From Nicotiana tabacum (Eukaryota; Streptophyta; Magnoliopsida; Solanales; Solanaceae), in contig NC_134081.1 in assembly GCF_000715075.1 (NCBI RefSeq), positions 63,491,653 to 63,555,652 of the forward strand: a stretch of 64,000 nucleotides of DNA, given 5' to 3'. A program made the translations under genes and the position numbers. Position 1 is the stretch's first letter, and each line of letters starts with the position of its first letter. This document shows, piece after piece, positions 45,905 to 55,364 of this stretch. Under the pieces are notes generated by a model, which saw only the letters and a list, made by a program, of their open reading frames with translations, was not told the origin of the DNA and did not search any database.

Positions 45905-47645
45905 CGATACCTTCGTGTTTTTCGCTACCGAGAAATTACACCATTAATCTCATTCCCCCTGAAAATCTTGTTGATCGTAAGACGAAGGGGATCTTCTCCC
46001 ACTTTTGAGGGTTCTGCGCTATCCCGATTGCGACTGTAGTTGTTCTTGGCTCGGTCCCTTAAACATTCTCTGAGATGGCCATTCTTCAGCAATGTCACCA
46101 CCTCCTCGCGTCGATTCCGGAAGTCCCCAGTCCGGTGACTGTTGGTCCTATGGTACTCGTACCATAAATTAGGATCCCTCTGACTGGATCGGATCTCATT
46201 GGCTTAGGGAACCATACTTCGTTAATGTTCCTAATAACCTACATTAATTCCACCATGCTGACGTTGAAGTTGTATTCGGATAACCTGGGGTAGGCGGAGT
46301 CTCGATAGCCCGATACCTCTTTGTCCTGCAATGATCTCCTATTCCGGCTGCGATCAACTCTCCTATCAGTAGTGAATCTATCTACCGACCGAAAATGTCT
46401 GTCGTGTCCTTCAGCCCTTTCACAGGGCAAACACCGACCTCCAGAAGACCGTTGATCTGTGTCGAAATCATCCTTCAATTTATCCTTATTCTTCTCCCGG
46501 TCCCGACCCTTGGTTGATGCTGGAAAATCGAGGTATTCATCCTCAATTCTTATCTTTGACTCGTACTGGTTATGAACATCTGCCCATATTGTTGCTTGGA
46601 ATTTGAGCAGTCTTTCCTTCAATTTCCGTGAAGTGTCTCAGATTCAGCCCTTTAGTAAATGCTTCAGCTGCCCATTCATCCGGTACGGCTGGTAACAACA
46701 TCCTTTCTTTCTAGAATTTGGTCACGAACTCCCGCAGCAGTTCGGATTCTCCTTGTGCAATCCTAAATATGTAGTCCTTTCGAGCATGTACCTTCCTAGC
46801 CTCAACATGGGCTTTGATAAAAGAATCCGCTAGCATCTCGAAGGAATCTATTGAGTGCTCGGGTAAAAGTGAATACCATTTCAGGGCCCCTTTCGTGAGG
46901 GTCTCCCCATATTTCTTCAGTAAAACTGACTCGATCTCATGTGGAGCTAAGTCGTTTCCCTTCACCAGCGTTGTGTAGGTGGCGATGTGCACCTAAGGAA
47001 CCGAAATCCCATCATATTTCGCCACGTCTGGCATCTTGAACCGCTTAGGGATCAACTCTGGTGCTGCACTTAGTTTGAACGACAACTAGGCATATTTCTT
47101 TGAATCCGGCCTTTTAAATACTGGTGGTGCACTTGGAATTTGATCCATTCGGGAGTTTATTTCCCTCATAAACCGCATGAGTTCGGTTTTGAAGGGGTCA
47201 TTCTCATTGTTTTTATCGGATCCGCTATCGTCCCCCCCGGCCCTATCGAAGCCGACTTTGCCCCTCGGGGTGTTGTTGTCAACCCTCAAAATTGTGCATC
47301 GGGAGGAACTGGACCTCATCCATTCGCATTGTTGGAAGCACCCGACAATGCCTGCCTCAACCCCGTCATGACCTAATCCTGTCATGAGAGGTGGCCCATA
47401 ATAGCCTTCTGTTGCTCCTTCAGGATTATTACTGTTTCAATGACGTGCTCATCCTCAGCATCATCAGGAGTTGCCTCTCAAACATGTTGTGAATATTGCC
47501 AGCCATTGACCGGCGTGGCCTCATCCCCGTCGTTGCGGGTATCACTGATTGAGTCTTCGTGATGAGGCTGATGTCCTTGGGCCTCAACGTTGTGTGCGAC
47601 GTTGTGTGCGACGTTGATGTCCTTGGGCCTCAACAAGATAGTAAT
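45905..47645 (-). pseudogene. Gag of copy B
   Basis: From right to left on the minus strand: 'HNVEAQGHQPHHEDSISD' (about 47610), 'FDRAGGDDSGSDKNNENDPF' (47230), 'GNDLAPHEIESVLLKKYGE', 'FEMLADSFIKAHVEARKV' (46711-46992), then 'ATIWADVHNQYESK' and a basic Arg/Asp-rich tail (46239-46622). The zinc-knuckle block near 46150 is degraded. It is continuous across the point where N1 sits in copy A. A local duplication of 'ACGTTGTGTGCG' lies near the start (47590-47615). Confidence 0.8.
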
Positions 47646-47681
47646 AGATGCAAGGATCAACTCAATTATACAACTGTCTAA

Positions 47682-47702
47682 GCCCCACGGTGGGCGCCAA
47701 AC
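47682..47702 (-). other. Primer-binding site of copy B
   Basis: The minus strand reads GTTTGGCGCCCACCGTGGGGC next to the LTR, nearly identical to copy A (13926-13950). Confidence 0.72.
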
Positions 47703-48989
47703 TCTTTACCCGTAAAACGGTATAGTTGAATTTATACGTGGTTTATAAACAAGCAAATTAATCCCAAAATGATAAACAAATTAAATAAGAATGTAAGACT
47801 TAACGTTGAAATCGAGATAAGGCAGTAGAGAGCTTGGCTCCGGGAGTAAATCTTCCAAAAGCAGTAATAACAATATTAAGAAGTAAAGAAATAAAGTGTT
47901 ATTGAGCTTTGAACAGTATATAGTATAAGTGTTGTCAGAAAAATTCCTCACTCTACAATGGTTGTTGGAATCTTTATTTATAGTGGCACCTAGAGAACAA
48001 GGTCCGAGGATCAAGCCCCTCTTAAATGATAATTATGGGGGCCATTGAAGAATGTGTAACGACAGGCTATGAATACCATATTCTCTATAACGGATTATGT
48101 ATTTAATAATGCAGAATATTCTTTATTGAATGCTATCAGGTGACAGGCATTCACATATCTTCATTAGGGATGGGCATAGTTTGGGCAAACCTGAAATCCA
48201 AACCGAAATTCAAATTTTTTGGATTTTTGGTTTGGATTTTCGGATTATAGATTGGATTTTGGATTTAATTTTTAAAAATTTTGGATATTGGATTTGGAAC
48301 TTCGAATTTTTGGGTATCCGAAAATCCAAAATTTTTATACTTTATATATCATTCATTATCCATATGTCAACAACAATAAGTTCAATACCCTACCCATTAG
48401 ATATTATCTCATATATTCAATATTAATTACTAAGTTACTGTGAGAATACTTTCTATTTAGACATGATTTTACTATTTCTACTTCTTATCGGCCGCATTAA
48501 TGCCTCTATTATATTTTTTTGATAATAATTTCATTACTTTAAGATTTCATTTGGATGATTGCGGTGAGAATGAGGAACTTTTCAGGCAATTTAACAAGAG
48601 TGCTTCATTTGGATATTTATTTTTTGTAAAAAGAAGAAACATCTCAACTTATAAGCTCAAAATCGAAAATACAAAATATCCAAACCGATTAATCTAAAAC
48701 CAAAATTAAAAAATCCGATCCAATACGAACTTATTTGGATTGGATTTGGATTGTCATTTCTTCAATCCGAAAACAAAAAAACCAAACCAAAATTTTCATA
48801 TGCAATCCGAACTGCCTGAACGCCCACCCCTAGTTTTCATGAGCAACATTCCCTCTGGGGCTTTCCGGTGCTAACCGAGAGTGCTGCCCTCGGTCTTGAC
48901 TTCCATCTGTCTTGCTTTCTATCTGTTTCTGGTTCCATGTGTCATTCTATTATATGAGCATTTAATATGAATCGATTTTACCCTATACG
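47703..48989 (-). repeat. 5' LTR of copy B, with MITE insertion
   Basis: Matches 13951-14523 on both sides of the MITE at 48165-48832. The plus-strand left end is TCTTTACCCG (TG changed to TC) and the right end CCCTATAC. A TATA-like ACTATAAATAAAG lies on the minus strand near 47985. Confidence 0.86.
48165..48832. mobile_element. hAT-like MITE inside the copy B LTR
   Basis: The left end TAGGGATGGGC and the right end GCCCACCCCTA are inverted repeats, extended by imperfect GGATTTGGATTT / AAATCCAAACC complementarity. The flanks are ATCTTCAT and GTTTTCAT, an 8-bp duplication with two mismatches. The LTR of copy A lacks this segment, which gives the empty site. No transposase is present. TAGGGGTGGGC-type ends with 8-bp duplications are usual for small plant hAT derivatives. 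Confidence 0.8.
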
Positions 48990-49365
48990 GATATACTTTG
49001 CTTTTTAGCATGTTCTTAAAACGAATAATATTTTTTGATATTTAGAAATAATTTAACTTTAAACTTCTCGTTTTAACTTTAATAAGATGATTTATGATCA
49101 TAAAACTATTTTAAACTTGTTGTATATTACAAGTTTAAAAAATTTTCATTCTTTCTCGAATTTCGTGCTCAACCAAATTGCATTACATAAACATTAGACG
49201 GAGGAAGTATATAACAGTTTCTCCTACTCGTAAATAGCTGGCATGTATTACAGTACTACACTGTAAACTTCCACCTCAACGCCATTTCCCTTATTAGTAT
49301 ATCAAACATATATACTGCATGTCATGTAATTATACTCATTTTATGTATCTATACACCTTGTTAGG
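48990..49365. other. AT-rich intergenic stretch
   Basis: No gene. At 49190-49210 the sequence 'ACATTAGACGGAGGAAGTAT' resembles the end of Stowaway/Tourist-type MITEs ('CGGAGGGAGTA'); the matching other end was not found. Confidence 0.4.
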
Positions 49366-50816
49366 AGGTTGGTGGAATTCTACAAAGAAATGAAAAGGAT
49401 CTGCACATGGTGTTTATTGACCTAGAGAAAGCGTATGACAAGGTACATACAGAAGTTCTCTGGAGATGCCTGGAGGCAAAAGGTAAATCGGTTCCCTACA
49501 TTATGGCGATTAAGGACATACATGATGGGGCTAAGATTTGAGTTAGAACAGTAGGAGGCGATTCTGAGCAATTTTTGGCTGTAATGGGGTTACACCAAGG
49601 TTCTACGCTCAGTCTGTTCTTATTCGCCCTGGTGATCGCGTTGACACACCATATTCAAGGGGAGGTGCCATGGTGTATGTTATTCGCCGATGACATAGTT
49701 CTGATTGATGAGTCGCGAGTCGGTGTTAATGAGAGGTTGGAGGTTTGGAGACAGGCTCTTGAGTCTAAGGGTTTCAAGCTGAGCAGGACGAAGACGGAAT
49801 AACTGGAGTGTAAGTTCAGCGTTAAGCCAGTGGAAGTGGGCGTAGATATGAGGCTTGAATCAAAGGTCATCCCGAGTAGAGGCAGCTTCAAGTACCTTGG
49901 TTCGGTTATCCAGGGGGAGGGGAGATCGACGAGGATGTCACATACCATATTGGGGTAGGATGGATGAAGTGGAGGTTAGCATCTGGAGTCCTATGTGACA
50001 AGAGAGTGCCACTGATACTCAAAGGTAAGTTCTATAAAGTGGTGGTTAGACTGGCCATGATGTATGGAGCTAAGTGTTAGCCCGTTAAGAACTTACATAT
50101 CCAGAAGATGAAAGTAGCAGAAATGAGGATGTTGAGGTGGATGTGCGGGCACACTAGGATAGATAAGATTAGGAATGATGATATTCAGGAGAAGGTGCAC
50201 GTGGCTCCCGTTGATGACAAGATGCGGGAAGCGAGTCTTAGATGGTTCGAACATGTTCAGAGGAGAAGCCCGGATGCTCCGGTACGGAGGTGTGAGCGGC
50301 TGGTTGTAGAGGGTACGAGAAGAGGTAGAGGGCGGCCTAAGAAATATTGGGGAGAGGTGATCAGGCAGGATATGGCGAGGCTCCAGATTTTCGAGGACAT
50401 GACACTTGATAGGAAGATGTGGAGGTCGAGTATTAGGGTTGTAGGTTAGGAGGTAGTTGAGTCTTGCCTTACTTCTTACCATTGTGGAACTAACCAGGTA
50501 GGGTTTTTATCTAAGATAGCTAGTAGCAATGTTGTGTCTTACTATTTTACTTTTCAGTGCAGGACCTATTTACTAGCTATCGCTTTTGTTTTGCATCTTT
50601 CTTCTTGATTTCATGGTGTTCTTATTTTTTTCTATGATTGCTGTGGTGATACTAATATTGTCTCCTTTTGTCCTTTTGTCTTTTTGTTTTCTTGAGCCGA
50701 GGGTCTTTTGAAAATAACCTCTCTACTTCTTCAGGGTAGGGGTAAGGTCTGCGTACACACTACCCTCCCCAAACCCCATTAGTGGAATTTTACTAGATTG
50801 TTGTTGTTGTTGTTGT
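49366..50816 (+). mobile_element. RTE-type LINE, 5' truncated
   Basis: The fragment starts within RT and runs to a (TTG)n tail at 50798-50816, the 3' end style of plant RTE LINEs. RT blocks: '[13 protein letters not shown]' (first catalytic Asp), '[17 protein letters not shown]' and '[14 protein letters not shown]' (FADD box intact), then '[11 protein letters not shown]'. The 3' part at 50108-50449 reads '[18 protein letters not shown]' and '[17 protein letters not shown]'. Stops near 49542, 49801 and 49957 and a frame change near 49920 make it inactive. Confidence 0.88.
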
Positions 50817-51290
50817 TTATTTGGCTTTGTTTGATTGCGCACTATAAGAAAAAATAAAGATTTTTTTGACATTCCTGATATATTAATATTTCTATGGCTA
50901 TAACTTTATATCAATAATAGTAAAATAAAAAATTTAATTAAATTATATTTAACTATAGAAAGTTGTCTTTTTTTAGACAGACTAAAAGCAAGTTTATTAC
51001 ATGAAATTAGTCCAGGGGAAGCTAGTATCTCGAAAATAAATAGAATGGAACGGCTAATTTGTTAAGTTTAATGAACAATAAACTCTTGATACTTTAAAAG
51101 GGTAATGCAATAATTTACATATATTAACAGTCAGCTTAATTTATCTCTTTTTCAAATTATAAAATCATGTGCTTGTCATGTGACGTCATTATCTTGTTAA
51201 AGTTAAGGGGGGCTAAAACTGTACCATTTCATCACATTCTAAGGTATCCTCTGTTAAGGGCTAAAGTTGGGGAGGTGAAACAGAGTTGGT
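50817..51290. other. AT-rich intergenic DNA
   Basis: No gene, RNA or element recognised. Confidence 0.5.
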
Positions 51291-51294
51291 GCCG

Positions 51295-51870
51295 AAGATA
51301 GGGGACAAAAGTCCATTTAATCTACTCCTTGCATTTAACAAAATTAAAAGAAAAGAGAACAACACATTTTTTTTTTTTAAGAGAACAACACTTGATGCTG
51401 AAGTTTTCTAGGGTGAATTTGCGAAACAATCATATCATGTCTAAAGGAAAAATTAAAAAACTAAAATACCTATTAAAAGTTAAATGACTATTTTGTCCTT
51501 CAATCAAATATTACTCCTACAAAGATTGTGTACGTAAATGTAATTATATATTTATGTTTTGTTTCTTTCATTATTCACACGTATAGCGGGAGTTTAGTAC
51601 ACCAAATTGTCCTTCTTTCATCTTCCAGGTTAATAACCTTTCTATACCTTTTTACATTTTTTGTATCTTTCATCTTCCACTGTAACAATATTTTTGTAAA
51701 ATCTTTCACATCATTCTATTAAAGTGCATATAAGGTGTCTAAACTCCTTGCATTTAACAAAATTGAAGATAGGGGGTCAAAAATCCATTTAATCTACTCC
51801 TTGCATTTAACAAAATTGAAAGAAAGAAGAACAGTTGATGCTGAAGTTTTCTAGGGTGAGTTTACAAAAC
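51295..51870. repeat. Duplicated intergenic segment
   Basis: 51295-51430 and 51765-51870 share 'CCATTTAATCTACTCCTTGC', 'ATTTAACAAAATT' and 'TTGATGCTGAAGTTTTCTAG', followed by 'GGTGA', in the same order. Part of the unit ('CTCCTTGCATTTAACAAAATTGAAGATAGG') also precedes the second copy. No coding content. Confidence 0.8.
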
Positions 51871-52209
51871 AATACTTAAAAACAGAAGTTTGCATTTATA
51901 CCGAACTGATCTACTTCTATTCATGAAATCCAAGAAAATAAATGTAAGAAGCGTTACAAATGCTATTTTCCACCTTTTGCGGTGAAGATTGTCACATTTC
52001 TTATCCGTACTTATTCAGTACCTTACACTCCTACTTACAGCTCACTATTAGTACAATTATTATGGCAAAAACCAAAAAATTAATTAATGGAGGTTTTCCT
52101 TAGTTGAGAAGCTGGAGTAAACAGCACAGTTATGGCTCTCACCTCATTTTGTTTTGCTTGATGTCATTACTTCGGCAAACTCTTGGTTGTTTACGCCAAT
52201 TTGACTTTA

Positions 52210-52211
<2 letters not shown>

Positions 52212-52240
<29 letters not shown>

Positions 52241-52249
52241 TTTTTTTTT
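52212..52249. repeat. Poly-C run followed by poly-T
   Basis: 28 consecutive C (52212-52239) followed by 10 T. The minus strand is a G28 run able to form stacked G-quadruplexes. Length may be affected by sequencing error. Confidence 0.95.
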
Positions 52250-53446
52250 CTCATCTAATTTTTTTTACTTTATTTTGAATTCTTGAGATTTTGGCTTTGC
52301 AGGAGAAAACATGATTCAATATTGAAAAATCAATATTTGCTGTTAAACCCTTTGAGAATCCTGCGTTGTACTTCTTGGGATTAACTTTAGAATATATTAT
52401 AATGAAAAGGAAAAGAGAAATAGTTATGTTCGATAATTCGGTTGTCACTTTGATTTATTGGATATCAGTTCGACCAACTAATAGAGTTGAATTGGACTGA
52501 TATAGTATGAGATTCAAATTACTTGAACACAAAAATTTATCAATGCAGGTTAAGGAAGCACATTGACGAAAGATGGTGATAGTAAATTCAAGTACGCAAA
52601 TGACTTCTGATCATAAAGATAGATTTTATGTTCTCTTACCTAGGGTAATTAATAACTACGACTAATTAAGGTTTCAAGATTTAGCCACTTCATTCATTTA
52701 ATTTTTTTTTTTGCCTCCGGAAACATATATTTATGTTATAGAAATTCTTATCTTTTGTAGATTTTCTATCTGAATAGTTCTGTATATGCTGCATTAGCTG
52801 CAATACAATTTCACATATAATTTTCTCTTGTATTCAGCATACAATTTCACAAAAATTCAATTTGCTAAAACGATTAATATTTGACACCGAATGTAGTTAA
52901 AAAATATTAGCTCTTATCCTTCTCACGAAAGACCAAAGACAAGACAAATACACATGTATAAATATGAAAAAAATTCAGTTTGCTAAAACGATTAATAGAA
53001 CATTCATTCAATTTTCCTTTTTGTTAGTTGTCACTTCTATTTAGATACAATTTGCGCATCGCTTATCATCACCGATGTTCAAAGTTGAAAGCTAATCTTA
53101 GGTAGATATAATGTTCTGGTCTACAAATGTAGTCATGCCACGACTAAATTTTCTTTTCCCCGTTGCCACAGTAGACAACAGGTGCCACAGATTATTGGGT
53201 CAAACTAGTTCACTAACAACAATGAAAAAAAGAATGCTAGAAAGGTCAATGAAACCTCTCCCCTTAATTAGTCAATATATAAAAGTTTAAAATCGGTCTC
53301 AACGCTCAATTAATGCACTTAGAGGGAGTACATTACGTGCAATTTTTCATACTTCCGCTGCTAACCACTTAGTAAAACCATAATGTTTTTGTAAAAACTG
53401 GGCTTCTTATCGTGATTTTTAGATATTTTTAAAGAAAGTTCTATAT
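52250..53446. other. AT-rich intergenic DNA upstream of the solo LTR
   Basis: No gene. It holds one complete unit (52861-52978) and the start of another of the repeat that forms the array at 54760-55215. 'AGAGGGAGTACATTACGTG' at about 53324 resembles a MITE end. Confidence 0.5.
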
Positions 53447-54034
53447 TGTATAGGGTAAAATATGATATGACACGTGGTCATCTAAAAGAAAAACACGTGG
53501 AATCCTAAACGGGGATGACCGAAGATCGAACGCAGCTATTCCGCTTGCACCGAAAGGTATAACGTTCATAAAGGTGTATTAAATGCTCTGCGCTCGGTAG
53601 CATTTAATAAGAAATATTCTGTAGCATTAAGAGTGACGGCCCGTTACATAGAATTTGGCATTAATATTCACCGTTACATCTTCATCAATGACCCTCATAA
53701 TTGACATTAAAGGAGGGCACGATCCTAGGACCTCCTTCCCTAGACACAACTATAAATGGTGAGCCCGGTTATCATTGTAGGGGACATGAATTTTCTAGCT
53801 AAACTTACACTATATTCTATACAAAGCTTAATACAATCTTACTTTCTTGCTTTTGATCTCATCATTGTTGTGTCTGGAAACCTTGTTCCCGGAACTGCCA
53901 TCTCTGTTGTTTCATTTATATTTTAAGGCTAAGTATTGTACATTTATTCAATTATTACATTATTTCATGATCAAATTAGTTCACTTGTCTAGAAACAATA
54001 TATAAATTCAATTATACTGTTTTACGTGTAAACA
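53447..54034 (+). mobile_element. Solo LTR of the copy A/B family, opposite orientation
   Basis: Begins TGTATAGGGTAAAATATG and ends TTTTACGTGTAAACA, the same ends as the copy A LTR read on the minus strand. Internal matches include 'CCTCATAATTGACATTAAAG' and the TATA-like ACTATAAATGGTGAG at 53750. No gag or primer site follows. The flanks (TATAT left, AGGAT right) do not form a target duplication. Solo LTRs normally arise by recombination between the two LTRs of one element; the missing duplication suggests another route or later change. Confidence 0.85.
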
Positions 54035-54759
54035 AGGATATCACAAAAGGCATTGTGCATTGCCCAAGGATACAAAATGCCTCAAAACATTTATGTCCTA
54101 GATGTGCATATTATTAAAATGGTGGATCTAAGTAAATATTTTTAAATTCGTTGTAATTCAATATTTTACATAACATGTCCTTTTTTATCCTCAGGAATGT
54201 TTTTTGAGAAATCAAAGGAAAACTAATAAAAAGGAAGACACTCTTTCCTTCTCAAGAAAGATCAAACATAAGACAGATATTCGAGTGTATTCCCTCAGTT
54301 CCGTTTTTTATAAATCTTTTCCATCTTGAGATTCAATTTGACTAATATGTGAAGCTGAAATTGGATTAGATAACTCAATATTTTAAAGTTAAAATTATGA
54401 TATTCAAAAATTATATAAAAAATAATATAAGTTGCAATTCTTCTCATATCAATACGATGAAAAAATACATTTCAAAATGTTGTTCAGAATTTTGAATCAA
54501 GCGAAAAGGTCCTCGTAAAATTGGAACTTAGAGAATATTTGTTTAAACTATCATTCATATATCTTTTAGGATATTGCACGCCCTAAGAGAAAGACATGAT
54601 AGTCTTAATAAAAAAATATTTGTCTAAATTACCCTTTTACCCCATTAAACATCTCGCTTCAATTAATATAAGGAAAACAATAAGGGTAGATTTGGAAGAA
54701 AAAAGGCAACAAGTGACTTTTTCGTTTTCTAAAATGTAAAATATTTTGAAGCAAAATAA
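54035..54759. other. Intergenic DNA between solo LTR and promoter array
   Basis: No gene. 54222-54281 is a partial, diverged copy of the array unit ('CCTTCTCAAGAAAGATCAAA'). 54290-54320 ('TTCCCTCAGTTCCGTTTTTTA') looks like the end of a Stowaway- or Tourist-type MITE; a similar inverted end ('GAGACTGAGGGAGTAC') lies in ALMT intron 5. Confidence 0.45.
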
Positions 54760-55215
54760 TTTGCTAAAATGATTAATATTTGAGACCGAATGTAGTTAAA
54801 AAGAAAATAAGTTCTTATTCTTCTCATGAAAGATCAAAGACAAGACAGGTATGCATGTATAATGATGAAACAAATTCAGTTTGCTAAAACGATTAATATT
54901 TGAGACCAGATGTAATTAAAAAGAAAATAAGCTCTTATCCTACTCATGAAAGATCAAAGACAAGACACAAATACACATGTATAAAGATGAAATAAATTCA
55001 GTTTGTTAAAACGATTAATATTTGAGACCGAATGTAGTTAAGAAGAAAATAAGCTCTTATCCTTCTAACGAAATATCAAAGACAAGACAGATATGCATGT
55101 ATAAAGATGAAACAAATTTAATTTGCTAAAACGATTAATATTTGAGGTAGAAAAAGAAAAAGCAAAACACACTTGAAAGATCAAAGACAAGACAAATATT
55201 CATGTGTAAATAAAT
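54760..55215. repeat. Tandem array of about 120-bp units directly upstream of ALMT
   Basis: Units start at 54760, 54880, 55002 and 55122 with 'TTTGCTAAAACGATTAATAT' and contain 'GAATGTAGTTAA', 'AGCTCTTATCCT' and 'AAAGATCAAAGACAAGACA'. Periods are 120, 122 and 120 bp. The fourth unit has an internal deletion. The array ends about 35 bp before the TATA box. Related units lie at 52861-52978 and, partly, at 54222-54281, so the solo LTR sits between dispersed members. Confidence 0.93.
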
Positions 55216-55247
55216 TAAAATATTGAACCCCAACTTTTCTCCCTAAC

Positions 55248-55256
55248 TATATAAAT
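55248..55256 (+). promoter_or_regulatory. TATA box of the ALMT gene
   Basis: CTATATAAAT lies about 110 bp upstream of the ATG at 55365. A pyrimidine-rich leader follows, so transcription would be expected to start near 55280. Confidence 0.65.
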
Positions 55257-55364
55257 TAAGGAGGTTGAGGTGGTTCCATTGTGCATTTTCATCCCATCAT
55301 CTTCTCTAGGCTCTTCTTTATTCTCCTTTATACCAACTCAGCCAGTTCCAAATCTTCCATTTTA

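Larger units (their letters stand above)
39495..48989 (-). mobile_element. Tat-lineage Ty3/gypsy retrotransposon, copy B
   Basis: Collinear with copy A in every part, in the same orientation. Minus-strand order: LTR (47703-48989, with a MITE inside), primer site, gag, protease, RT, RNase H, second RNase H, integrase; then the plus-strand antisense ORF. No 3' LTR is found to the left of the antisense ORF; the element is cut at about 39495. Gag is not interrupted here, giving the empty site for N1. Stops and frameshifts occur in all genes. Confidence 0.88.

Noticed and set aside
50093..50482. 129-residue minus-strand ORF over the LINE
   Set aside because: Shadow of the LINE 3' coding region, which has clear family motifs on the plus strand.
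54760..55215. Tandem units considered as satellite DNA
   Set aside because: Only three to four units, with single dispersed relatives; local duplication is the simpler reading.
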